DNA of 64,000 bases, taken from contig JADKBO010000002.1 of assembly GCA_016715105.1 (NCBI GenBank), positions 1 to 64,000 of the forward strand. Direction: 5' to 3'. Each line of letters opens with the position of its first letter. Position 1 is the first letter of the stretch. The DNA is from Saprospiraceae bacterium. Lineage in GTDB: Bacteria; Bacteroidota; Bacteroidia; Chitinophagales; Saprospiraceae. Shown piece after piece: positions 25,278-33,581 of this stretch. Both the position numbers and the translations under genes were made by a program. Below the pieces are notes generated by a model. It ran no database searches and was not told the DNA's origin. It saw nothing but the letters and a program-made list of their open reading frames with translations.

Positions 25278-26793
25278 GCATGAAAAGTTTTTCCTTGATT
25301 CCAACATTGCCAAGTGTTTGTGATTTGAGGTAGGCATTTTTTGCATCTTCAGGTTTGTTGGTCAAATAAAAATAATCCCCCAGTACTTCATAAGCCAAAG
25401 CGTTTTTATTTTCACTCAATGTCAACGCTTTATCCACTGCAGCTTTTGCCTGATCAAATTTGGAGCCCTTGAGATAGGCTTGGGCTTTTGCTGTTTCCAT
25501 TTTGGATTGAACAACTTTATTACCCGCAGCTACTAAGCCCCCTTCATTCAATATTTCAATGGCATCATCAATTTTATTATCAGATATCAAAGACTTTGCG
25601 TAGTACAGATAAGCAGAAGCCTGGTTTGGAAATAAATCATAGGCTGCGTAGCTATACTTCAATGATTTTTCTTTCAAATCCAAGGTCGAGCACAAAGCCA
25701 ACAATTGTTCCCAAACTTTAAAATTGGTATCATCCAAAGTCAATGTTTTTTCATATTGGGCAATGGCATTTTGATCTTGGCCAGCATTGTATAAAACATC
25801 GGCATAAAAAGCGTGCGCTTTTGCTTCCTTTGGGTGTGTAAGTGTCAATTTTTCTCCCAATTCCAATAATGCTGCTACCAGCGATGTGTCATTATTCAAT
25901 GCCATTTCTTTGAGGAATGGAATCAACTCTTTGACTTTATTATCTATGTCGATGTTGCTATTCTTGATGATGGGAAGGAGTGACCTTAAGTATGCATTTC
26001 CTTTTTCATCCGTTTTATTGGTCGTTTCTAAAACAACCAAATTGGCATCTGTATCATTAGGGTCAAGGACCAAAACTTCTTTGAAAACTGCGATGGCTTC
26101 TGCTTTTCTATTGTGTTGGTTGAGCCATCTTGCCTTGAGTTTGAGGTAATTTTTATCATTGGGGTATTTTGTGATCAAATCGTTTGCTGTGTTCAATGCA
26201 CGCTCATCATTTGATACATCATAATATTCAAACATACGGGTAAGTACACGCTCAGAAGTGCCAAATTTATTCTTGAGTTGATCGAGGTATTTTTGACCGA
26301 GCACTTTGTCTTTGAGTCCGATGCTGGCATCAATGGCCATGTCATAATATTTGATTTCCAAAGGGTTAGCAGCAATTAATAAATCCAAGGGAGTGATTGC
26401 TGTACGATACTCATCTGCTTTTAATAAAAAAGTGGCATAAAAGTCATTGTACCACACATTCTCTGGTTTATTTTTAAGAGCAGACTCAATATATTTTCTT
26501 GTCAGTAAAACATCACCTTTTACATCATAAGCTTTAGCCAGATCAAATGCAACCACATCATTTTGTCTATTTTCTTTGTATAAAGCCTCAAATGCTTCTA
26601 TGGCTCGATCTAGTTGACCGATCATTTGAAGTTTTTTTGCTTCGATGTATTTGGTTTCTGGGGATGCTTTTTCTTGTTGTGGTGGTAAGATCTGTTGCCC
26701 TCGCAATGACATGATCATTGATAAAAATACCATTGGAACAAGTAGAGCGTTAAAGTGTCTTTTCAAATTATGAGATTTAATGCGTGACAACAA
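25264..26793 (-). CDS. Tetratricopeptide-repeat protein (exported)
   Basis: A 509-residue protein with an N-terminal signal-like segment ('FNALLVPMVFLSMIMSLRGQ'). About eight to ten TPR units follow, for example 'AIEAFEALYKENRQNDVVAFDLAKAY', 'AIAVFKEVLVLDPNDTDANL' and 'AIAQYEKTLTLDDTNFKVWE'. TPRs form protein-binding superhelices. It heads the operon with DUF4292 and EnvC-like genes, so an outer-envelope or peptidoglycan-associated scaffold role is likely. Confidence 0.85.
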   Translation of the reverse strand: MLSRIKSHNLKRHFNALLVPMVFLSMIMSLRGQQILPPQQEKASPETKYIEAKKLQMIGQLDRAIEAFEALYKENRQNDVVAFDLAKAYDVKGDVLLTRKYIESALKNKPENVWYNDFYATFLLKADEYRTAITPLDLLIAANPLEIKYYDMAIDASIGLKDKVLGQKYLDQLKNKFGTSERVLTRMFEYYDVSNDERALNTANDLITKYPNDKNYLKLKARWLNQHNRKAEAIAVFKEVLVLDPNDTDANLVVLETTNKTDEKGNAYLRSLLPIIKNSNIDIDNKVKELIPFLKEMALNNDTSLVAALLELGEKLTLTHPKEAKAHAFYADVLYNAGQDQNAIAQYEKTLTLDDTNFKVWEQLLALCSTLDLKEKSLKYSYAAYDLFPNQASAYLYYAKSLISDNKIDDAIEILNEGGLVAAGNKVVQSKMETAKAQAYLKGSKFDQAKAAVDKALTLSENKNALAYEVLGDYFYLTNKPEDAKNAYLKSQTLGNVGIKEKLFMRGIH

Positions 26794-26900
26794 ATATAAA
26801 ACCCAGATGAGTATAGATTATATCATAAGCCAGAGATAATAAAACTATTATCCTATTCTAATACGTAAAACAAGCTTTAAAAGTTGCTCAAATATCCCGA

Positions 26901-26943
26901 CAAAAAAAAATCAGGAGTATGAATGACAAACCCCTGATTTTTT
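26901..26943 (-). terminator. Intrinsic terminator after acpP
   Basis: An 11-bp perfect stem (26905-26915 with 26933-26943) with a 17-nt loop. On the minus strand it is followed by a long T-run (A-run at 26902-26910 on plus). It lies 33 bp after the acpP stop. Confidence 0.8.
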
Positions 26944-26975
26944 AATCATTTATTGAGCAGAATATGCTGTATTGA

Positions 26976-27212
26976 TTAAGCTTTTTGTGACTCCAGGTAA
27001 GAGATAGCTTGTCCAACAGTTTGAATTTTTTCTGCTTCCTCATCAGGAATAGAAGTATCAAACTCCTTTTCAAATTCCATAATAAGTTCGACAGTGTCTA
27101 GAGAATCTGCACCTAGATCATTGGTGAAGCTAGCATCATTCGTAACTTCAGACTCATCTACTCCCAGTCTGTCAATAATAATTTTTTTTACCTTTTCAGC
27201 AATTTCTGACAT
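26976..27212 (-). CDS. acpP: Acyl carrier protein
   Basis: A 78-residue acyl carrier protein that holds growing fatty acids on a phosphopantetheine arm. The attachment motif is 'LGADSLDTVELIMEFEKEF', where the Ser of DSL is modified. I start at MSEIAEKVKK (27212), not seven residues upstream, because it matches the family. A promoter lies at 27279-27310. In most bacteria acpP is directly followed by fabF. Here a terminator follows and the next gene is a TPR protein, so fabF must be elsewhere. Confidence 0.96.
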   Translation of the reverse strand: MSEIAEKVKKIIIDRLGVDESEVTNDASFTNDLGADSLDTVELIMEFEKEFDTSIPDEEAEKIQTVGQAISYLESQKA

Positions 27213-27278
27213 CTTAAAATCTTTTAAGTTCAAATTTAATTAAATGTTGATGTACCTTGTGGCATCAATCGTGGTGCT

Positions 27279-27310
27279 CAAATGTACATTTTCATACTTT
27301 GAAATGCAAA
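27279..27310 (-). promoter_or_regulatory. Bacteroidota-type promoter for acpP
   Basis: The minus strand has TTTG (27310-27307), a 20-bp spacer and TACATTTG (27286-27279). The leader to the acpP start at 27212 is about 60 nt. Confidence 0.65.
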
Positions 27311-27438
27311 GAAAGGTATAAAGAGATTCATATACAAGCACCTTTAGTATTAATTTAACAGATTTATTATTCAAGTAATCTATTATTGTCTTGATTATCA
27401 AAGTTTTGCGCTCAACCAAGTAATTTTTAATTTTTTAT

Positions 27439-27470
27439 TTTGGTTTAGAAACGTTTTGACTTTATTTTTG
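27439..27470 (+). promoter_or_regulatory. Bacteroidota-type promoter for pyk
   Basis: TTTG (27439-27442), a 20-bp spacer and TATTTTTG (27463-27470). The leader is about 50 nt to the GTG start of pyruvate kinase. Confidence 0.6.
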
Positions 27471-27525
27471 AGCACTTTTGACCTCCAACAATCGAATTAC
27501 AAAACATTTAAAACTATAATTTACA

Positions 27526-28971
27526 GTGTCTGACAAAATCAACTTAAACAATAATCAAAAGACAAAAATTCTGGCTACGGTGGGTCCTGCATGCAGTTCA
27601 TACGAAGGTTTGCTCAGTCTTGTCAAAGCTGGCGTTGACGTATTCCGCCTCAATTTTTCGCACGGTAGCCATGAAGAACACCAGAAAGTCATTGATAGAA
27701 TTGTAGAGATTAATGAAAAATTTGGCACTCACATCAGTATTCTTGCAGATTTGCAAGGACCAAAATTGAGAGTGGGTAAAATGGAAAATGAAGGAATCGA
27801 TATCGCTCCTGGTGATATTCTTACTTTTTCAAATGAAAAGTGTATTGGAACTAAGGATAAAATTTACATGAGCTATGATCAATTTGCCGCTGATGTGAAT
27901 GTTGGAGAAAGAATTTTGGTCGACGATGGCAAAATTGTTTTGGAAGTTGCAGAGACTAATAAAGTAAATGAAGTAAAACTGAAGGTGCTTTTTGGATCAA
28001 AACTAAGCTCCAACAAAGGAGTAAATTTACCAGATACAAAAGTTTCTCTTCCTTGCTTGACAGAAAAGGATTTGGCAGATTTGGACTATGTGCTTACTCA
28101 GCCTGTAAACTGGATAGCACTTTCCTTCGTGAGAAGAGCAGAAGACATTATTGACCTGAAAGATAGGATCGCTGCACAAGGCAAAGACATGAGAGTCGTT
28201 GCTAAAATAGAAAAACCAGAGGCAGTTGATAACATAAAAAGCATCATCAAAGCAACTGATGCTGTCATGATAGCGCGCGGTGACTTGGGAGTTGAGGTGC
28301 CAATAGAAAGATTACCTTCTATCCAGAAAGACATCATCAGAAGATGTATCCAGAAAGCAACTCCAGTAATTGTAGCTACCCAAATGATGGAAAGTATGAT
28401 TACCAACCCTAGCCCTTCCAGAGCGGAAGTGACAGACGTTGCAAATGCAGTACTTGATGGCACGGATGCGGTTATGCTCAGTGGAGAAACTTCTGTAGGA
28501 AATCACCCTTCAAAGGTTGTTGAAGCGATGAACAGGATCATCTTGGACGCAGAAAAGCATTATGCAATGAAGGATAAACGTCCAAAACCAGATCCAGATT
28601 CTGATACTTTCCTTTCTGATGTGATGTGTCTCAATGCACCCCAAATTGCTGATGAAATCAATGCTAAGGCAATTATCGGCCTAACAGTTACTGGTTATAC
28701 TGCATTTAAGATGTCTAGTTATAGACCAAAGGCTAATTTGTATATTTTTTCTGATAAACCAGAAATGCTCAAAACCCTCAATATGGTTTGGGGTGTAAAA
28801 AGTTTTGCCTATTCTAAGTTTACAACTACTGACGAAACCATTCATGACACGATTGAGGTCTTAAAAAGCCAAGGATTACTCAAAGTGGGAGATACTGCCG
28901 TTAACTCCGGAAGTATGCCTATTCACAAAAGATTCAAAACCAATATGGTGAAGATTACTGTGGTAGAGTAA
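27526..28971 (+). CDS. pyk: Pyruvate kinase
   Basis: A 481-residue pyruvate kinase that makes pyruvate and ATP from phosphoenolpyruvate and ADP. The barrel motifs are 'ILATVGPACSSYEGL', 'VFRLNFSHGSHEEH' and 'ILADLQGPKLRVG'. The active-site Lys/Glu segment is 'VVAKIEKPEAVDNI', with 'DAVMIARGDLGVEVP' for metal binding. The K+/substrate region is 'VIVATQMMESMITNPSPSRA' followed by 'DVANAVLDGTDAVMLSGET'. The start is GTG. The C-terminal domain is complete. A promoter and a terminator flank it, so it is monocistronic. Confidence 0.97.
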   Translation: MSDKINLNNNQKTKILATVGPACSSYEGLLSLVKAGVDVFRLNFSHGSHEEHQKVIDRIVEINEKFGTHISILADLQGPKLRVGKMENEGIDIAPGDILTFSNEKCIGTKDKIYMSYDQFAADVNVGERILVDDGKIVLEVAETNKVNEVKLKVLFGSKLSSNKGVNLPDTKVSLPCLTEKDLADLDYVLTQPVNWIALSFVRRAEDIIDLKDRIAAQGKDMRVVAKIEKPEAVDNIKSIIKATDAVMIARGDLGVEVPIERLPSIQKDIIRRCIQKATPVIVATQMMESMITNPSPSRAEVTDVANAVLDGTDAVMLSGETSVGNHPSKVVEAMNRIILDAEKHYAMKDKRPKPDPDSDTFLSDVMCLNAPQIADEINAKAIIGLTVTGYTAFKMSSYRPKANLYIFSDKPEMLKTLNMVWGVKSFAYSKFTTTDETIHDTIEVLKSQGLLKVGDTAVNSGSMPIHKRFKTNMVKITVVE

Positions 28972-28996
28972 TCACTGAGTTTTCTAGCATAAATAT

Positions 28997-29040
28997 AAAA
29001 GGTGGCATCTCTGGATCAGATTTGTCACCTTTTTCTTTTA
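28997..29040 (+). terminator. Intrinsic terminator after pyk
   Basis: An 8-bp stem (aaaaggtg at 28997-29004 with cacctttt at 29026-29033) and a T-rich tail, 25 bp after the pyk stop. Confidence 0.75.
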
Positions 29041-29102
29041 TCACTGTACAAGGTCAAACTACACTTGCGCTTATTGAAAGTAATATTACCTTTTGGAAAG
29101 TT

Positions 29103-30035
29103 TTATATCTCTTCCGAGATTTTATAATCGTTGCGCTCTGGGGCGTTTCTGGTAATGAGTTCTGCTAAGAAGCCCGCCACAAATAACTGAAGACCCACAA
29201 TGATGAGCAGAATTCCTAGATAAAAAAGTGGTCGATCAGCAATGCCCATCACGTTGATGAATATTTTTTCAAACGTGAGGTAAAGTAAGATACACGTCCC
29301 TAAAAAGAAGGTAAGTGTGCCCAATCCTCCAAAAAAATGCATTGGCCTTTTACCAAATTTACCAATAAACATGATTGAAAAGAGGTCCAAAAATCCATTG
29401 ACAAACCTGGAAATTCCAAATTTAGTATAGCCATACTTTCTCGCTTGATGCACAACAACTTTTTCACCGATGTTTGAAAAGCCTGCCCATTTGGCAATAA
29501 CTGGAATGTACCTATGCATTTCACCATAAACTTCTACATTTTTGATGACGGCGTTTTTATAGGCTTTGAGCCCACAATTCATGTCATGGAGTTTTATTCC
29601 TGTGAGGTATCCAGTGACGCCATTGTATATTTTGGTGGGAATGGTTTTTGTAATGGGGTCAAATCTTTTTTTCTTCCATCCACTGACCAGATCAAAGCCA
29701 TCTTTCACGATCATTTCATAAAGGCCGGGAATTTCTTCTGGACTGTCTTGAAGATCTGCATCCATGGTAATGACTACCGCTCCTAATGCACGCTCAAAAC
29801 CTACATTGAGGGCGGCAGATTTCCCATAATTACGGGTAAATTTTACCCCTTTTACGGCTGGATCTTTTTTGCTCAAATTGACGATCAAATCCCAAGAACC
29901 ATCATTACTTCCATCATCTATGAAAATGATTTCATAAGATTTATTCATTGTAGTCATTACTCTGGTAATCCATTGATGCAACTCTGGAAGCGATTCTACC
30001 TCATTTAAAAGAGGAATGACTATTGATATATCCAT
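29103..30035 (-). CDS. Glycosyltransferase family 2 (DPM1/GtrB-like)
   Basis: A 310-residue membrane-linked GT2 enzyme. The N-terminal catalytic domain has 'ISIVIPLLNEVESLPELHQW', 'IIFIDDGSNDGSWD', 'GVKFTRNYGKSAALNVGF' and the metal motif 'VITMDADLQDSPEEI'. Two transmembrane helices follow at about 230-255 and 265-295. This is the layout of polyprenyl-phosphate glucose or mannose transferases, which load a lipid carrier for later transfer outside the cytoplasm. A TATCTTTG -7 element (30057-30064, minus) lies just upstream. Confidence 0.9.
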   Translation of the reverse strand: MDISIVIPLLNEVESLPELHQWITRVMTTMNKSYEIIFIDDGSNDGSWDLIVNLSKKDPAVKGVKFTRNYGKSAALNVGFERALGAVVITMDADLQDSPEEIPGLYEMIVKDGFDLVSGWKKKRFDPITKTIPTKIYNGVTGYLTGIKLHDMNCGLKAYKNAVIKNVEVYGEMHRYIPVIAKWAGFSNIGEKVVVHQARKYGYTKFGISRFVNGFLDLFSIMFIGKFGKRPMHFFGGLGTLTFFLGTCILLYLTFEKIFINVMGIADRPLFYLGILLIIVGLQLFVAGFLAELITRNAPERNDYKISEEI

Positions 30036-30070
30036 ACGCTTTATTGTATTTCAGGGCAAAGATATATATT

Positions 30071-31225
30071 TTAATTTGTTATCATTTGTTGAAAACAAAG
30101 TTGCTCCAGATAATGTGTCTTGATTCCATATTGTTCTTTGAGTTTGGCCACTTCATCAAGTGCATTTTTTTTGTACTTACCTTGAAATTTAGCGGTGATC
30201 ATGCTATTTTTTCCTGTATGTTCACTGCCAATGAATTCGATGATGTTGGTGGAATATCCATGATACTCCAAAATTAATGTACGAATGGTATCAGTAACCA
30301 TCTCTGCTATTCTTTCTTCATAGATGCCATATCTGGTGATGGTATCTTTTTTCGTCATTTCTTTTCTGATTTGCTTGTGGCAACATGGTGAAAGTATGAT
30401 GTATGTGGCCTTGGCATCCAATGCTTTTTTGATGGCAAGATCAGTTGCAATGTCACATGCATGTAAAGCCATTAATAAATCTAGATCTCCTGTCTCTGCA
30501 TCCTGGATATTTTCAGCTTTAAACTGGAGACCTAGAAGCGAAAGATTTTCTGCGATACCATTGCACAAAGAGACAAGTTCTGGACGCAACTCGTAGCCAG
30601 TCATGGAAACTACAAATCCCAAAGATTGCAAATGGTGAAACAGTGCAAATGTCAAATAACCTTTACCACTGCCCATATCGGCAACACTAATAGGCCCTTT
30701 TTCCTTTTCCAAGCCATGCATGACTAATTCTACAAACCGATTGATTTGCCGATATTTCTTTTGCATTGGTGCCAAAACTTTGCCATCATTTCCGGAAACG
30801 TGCAAAAGTTTTAAAAATGGTGCGTCTTCTTCTATCAGATATGCTTTCTGACGATTGTGAGTGGAGGAAGATTGTGTGGATTCCTGAACTTTATTTACCT
30901 GATGTTTCACAGTGAGGGTACCCTTTTTGTTTTGAAGCAGATTCCAGATTTCTCCATTGCATTGAAGTGTGGCAAAGAAAAATTCTTCTTTAAGGAGCAT
31001 CGACAACTCTTTTGGAAGATCTGCTTGGGCCAAAGTATTGGTAAAATCTTGTGTTTTGGTCTTTTTTGATACTTTGATCTTTGTTTGGTGATCTAGCATC
31101 GATTCTAAGTGCGCTTGTTGAAATTTACCATTGATTCTAGGCTTGGAACATATCACTTTTACTGATGTGTGTTCCTCGAATTTTTCGACAACGAGAGCAA
31201 TAAAAGAATCTAAACTGTTGATCAT
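30071..31225 (-). CDS. SAM-dependent methyltransferase (Methyltransf_32-like)
   Basis: A 384-residue protein. The central SAM-binding domain has motif I 'SVADMGSGKGYLTFALFHHL', the acidic 'MTGYELRPELVSLC' and 'DLLMALHACDIATD'. Motif IV 'YIILSPCCHKQIRKEM' resembles the Methyltransf_32 (METTL25-like) group, whose CCHK-type motif suggests an RNA or small-molecule target. The N-terminal 150 residues are an unclassified domain. I prefer the ATG at 31225 over a TTG at 31258, because a TAnnTTTG-like -7 element (31246-31253) lies between them. Confidence 0.75.
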   Translation of the reverse strand: MINSLDSFIALVVEKFEEHTSVKVICSKPRINGKFQQAHLESMLDHQTKIKVSKKTKTQDFTNTLAQADLPKELSMLLKEEFFFATLQCNGEIWNLLQNKKGTLTVKHQVNKVQESTQSSSTHNRQKAYLIEEDAPFLKLLHVSGNDGKVLAPMQKKYRQINRFVELVMHGLEKEKGPISVADMGSGKGYLTFALFHHLQSLGFVVSMTGYELRPELVSLCNGIAENLSLLGLQFKAENIQDAETGDLDLLMALHACDIATDLAIKKALDAKATYIILSPCCHKQIRKEMTKKDTITRYGIYEERIAEMVTDTIRTLILEYHGYSTNIIEFIGSEHTGKNSMITAKFQGKYKKNALDEVAKLKEQYGIKTHYLEQLCFQQMITN

Positions 31226-31314
31226 GAATCTGCTTGAAAAAGCATCAAAGATAGGCAATAAAAATGGTAGCTAAGGTATCCTCATCCCCTTGAACAAGTA
31301 AGGCATTGGCAGAT

Positions 31315-31917
31315 TTAAGAATTGATGGTGGTGTAGTCTGCATCAAATTTAGACGCCAAATCATTGAGGGTATGCAGTTTTCTACTGAATATAAAAAACG
31401 AACTGATAGAAGACAAAATAATAGCAGAAGATATCAAGATAAAATGCCTTTCAGACATAATGGACATGCCACAATAAGCACTTATGAAAAATACAAATCC
31501 TACAATGATACACATCCACACATACTTGGACTTCAGGATAGACAAATTGGAAGTGACAATATCATAATTCTGCTCGACCGGTAACTCTTTAGAGCATTCA
31601 TTGAGAATGGATTTATCTTGTATGGTTCGCATTTGGAGTGCTCCTAAGAAAACCACGATCAATAACAAACAAAACATGATCAATGGAAAAAACTCTATGG
31701 TAGTATACGAGGTCACAAAGGTGATGATCAAACTCCAAGCGGTCAAAGCTATGACCAAACTGTCAAAGTTAATGTCCAGATTTCTGAGTAAGTTATTGGT
31801 TCTTTCTAATATAGATTGCTTTTTGAACTCTTTTCCTGAGTCAATGACTTCATCCACCGATGGTTTTTCGGCAAAAGCTATTTGTTTATAAAATGGTTCC
31901 CTATAAACAGGCTTCAT
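31315..31917 (-). CDS. Four-helix membrane protein, unknown
   Basis: A 200-residue protein with a polar N-terminal half (residues 1-50) and four hydrophobic segments at about 52-70, 75-92, 130-148 and 158-178. The ATG at 31917 is preferred to a TTG six bases upstream. I recognise no motif or family. The gene lies between the methyltransferase and a HAD-type gene, with gaps on both sides, so it may stand alone. Confidence 0.7.
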   Translation of the reverse strand: MKPVYREPFYKQIAFAEKPSVDEVIDSGKEFKKQSILERTNNLLRNLDINFDSLVIALTAWSLIITFVTSYTTIEFFPLIMFCLLLIVVFLGALQMRTIQDKSILNECSKELPVEQNYDIVTSNLSILKSKYVWMCIIVGFVFFISAYCGMSIMSERHFILISSAIILSSISSFFIFSRKLHTLNDLASKFDADYTTINS

Positions 31918-32100
31918 CTGCAATGCACTACTTTGCGCAAAAATTAATTTGCTATTGGAATAAAACTAAATTGCAATGCAGGCACACTCGCCTAGAAAGA
32001 TTGAATAGAAGGTTGGAATGTAAACTGCAATAAAACAAATATATACATTCAAATTTGTAAATACGAAACAAAGAGGTCATTTTTTCTAAAGAAACTTGAT

Positions 32101-32140
32101 AAAACAAAAAAGTCATCTGATTTAGCTACCAGATGACTTT
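32101..32140 (-). terminator. Intrinsic terminator after HAD-like gene
   Basis: An 11-bp perfect stem (32108-32118 with 32130-32140) and an 11-nt loop. On the minus strand a T-rich tail follows (A-run at 32101-32110 on plus). It lies 27 bp after the stop of the HAD-like gene. Confidence 0.8.
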
Positions 32141-32166
32141 ATATGATTTACACTTATTCTCTAAGT

Positions 32167-32592
32167 TTAATCTTCACCAAAAACCTCGATTTCTTTCATA
32201 GCAAGGATGAGGTCCGTAAATTTCCCCTTAAATCTAGTAGCTCTTACCATATGATTATCGATCCAATGATAGTTACCCCCTCTTGGTTTTCCTACCAAAA
32301 GACCATGGTATTTGAAGTTATGGTTATTGAGCCATTCTTCAGTCACACTTCTGTGCTCCTCAGTCCTTGAAGTAAAGAAAGTGATGATGTGCCCTTCATC
32401 ATACCATTTGTTGATGATTTCAAGTGCGTCTTGGTAAGGTTCGCAAGTAACCATTCTCTCAGGCTCTTCATTTGGAATATCGTCAGTGATAGTTCCATCT
32501 ATATCGATCAGGTAATTCTTTACGTGTGGGTCAAGAATCGGGCTTAGTGCTTCGCCTTTTTCATTCTTTAAAGAAATTAAATCTTTACTCAT
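32167..32592 (-). CDS. HAD-superfamily phosphatase-like protein
   Basis: A 141-residue protein. The HAD motif I 'NYLIDIDGTITDDIP' is followed by 'ITFFTSRTEEHRSVTEEWL' (motif II-like Thr/Ser) and 'LLVGKPRGGNYHWIDNHMV' (motif III Lys and an acidic residue). Small proteins of this type are found near capsule or sugar genes and are often mislabelled as phosphoheptose isomerase. A TACCTTTG -7 element (32612-32619, minus) lies just upstream, and a strong terminator follows. Confidence 0.75.
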   Translation of the reverse strand: MSKDLISLKNEKGEALSPILDPHVKNYLIDIDGTITDDIPNEEPERMVTCEPYQDALEIINKWYDEGHIITFFTSRTEEHRSVTEEWLNNHNFKYHGLLVGKPRGGNYHWIDNHMVRATRFKGKFTDLILAMKEIEVFGED

Positions 32593-32636
32593 TTTAGTTG
32601 TTTTGATTATACAAAGGTATTACTATTTTCTTTTTC

Positions 32637-33479
32637 CTAATTAAATGAAATATAATTTTCTGGATTAACGGGATAACCATTGTACCAAAGCTCCAAGTGT
32701 AAATGAGGCCCATTGGTCAATTTTCCAGTGTTACCTATGATGGCAACAGCTTGTCCAGATTTCACCACATCGCCAGTTTTAACAAGTAATGCGCTATTGT
32801 GTTTGTAGACAGATACGATGTTTCTTGGATGTTGAATGATGACAGTATTACCAGCATCGACATTCCAGTCTGCAGAAATCACAATGCCGCCCATGATAGA
32901 CTTGATGGCTGTATTCTTTGGTGCTGTTATGTCAGAACCAAAATGTTCAATATCTGGGTCAAACTTGGCACTCATTGTACCTGTCAAAGGAGAGGCAAAA
33001 ACAAATTGGTTGAGCTCCTTTGTTTTTGAAGCTTCTTCAGCCAAAGCATTATTTATAGGCGTCACGGCATCTTTTACATTAGAAGGAGTCTCCTCATCAG
33101 CATCCTCTTCGCTTGCAGCTGGCGCAACACCCGGTTCCATGCCTTGCAAAAGATTTCCAAGACCATTGTTATAAACATCTTGGGCTTGAAGCAATTCCTC
33201 TAGTTCATCGACCTTTCTTCGCAGTTCTACGTACTGACTGTTGTCATTGGTTATTTCAAAGCCCGGAATCAATCTTTTGATGGGTGTAAAAAATATTAAA
33301 GCTATGGCTACCGCTCCGGTTATGACCAAAAGGGTACTGATCAATATGTAAAGTGTAATGAGATTGAACTTGAAAGTATTGACCTCTTTGAGATCATCAT
33401 CATCAATGACAACAAGACGATAGTTATCTTGTAGCCGCTCGAATAAACTTCTTTTGTTATCTATATCGGCTTGAGACAT
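32637..33479 (-). CDS. M23 metallopeptidase with one transmembrane helix
   Basis: A 280-residue inner-membrane peptidoglycan endopeptidase. One transmembrane helix spans residues 37-62, then comes a short coiled segment ('YVELRRKVDELEELLQAQDV'). The C-terminal LytM domain has intact catalytic residues: 'EHFGSDITAPKNTAI' (H-x3-D), the central His in 'VYKHNSALL', and 'GPHLHLELW' (H-x-H). Unlike the EnvC-like protein at 23.3 kb, this enzyme should be active. It is divergent from sprE/porW. Confidence 0.9.
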   Translation of the reverse strand: MSQADIDNKRSLFERLQDNYRLVVIDDDDLKEVNTFKFNLITLYILISTLLVITGAVAIALIFFTPIKRLIPGFEITNDNSQYVELRRKVDELEELLQAQDVYNNGLGNLLQGMEPGVAPAASEEDADEETPSNVKDAVTPINNALAEEASKTKELNQFVFASPLTGTMSAKFDPDIEHFGSDITAPKNTAIKSIMGGIVISADWNVDAGNTVIIQHPRNIVSVYKHNSALLVKTGDVVKSGQAVAIIGNTGKLTNGPHLHLELWYNGYPVNPENYISFN

Positions 33480-33581
33480 TATAAATGCTTGTTATTATTG
33501 TTTTTTAAAATAAATTTGCGCAAAATTAGTTATAATATAGTTTTGAGTGGGTATTGATATCAATTTATTATAAGTTATTTA

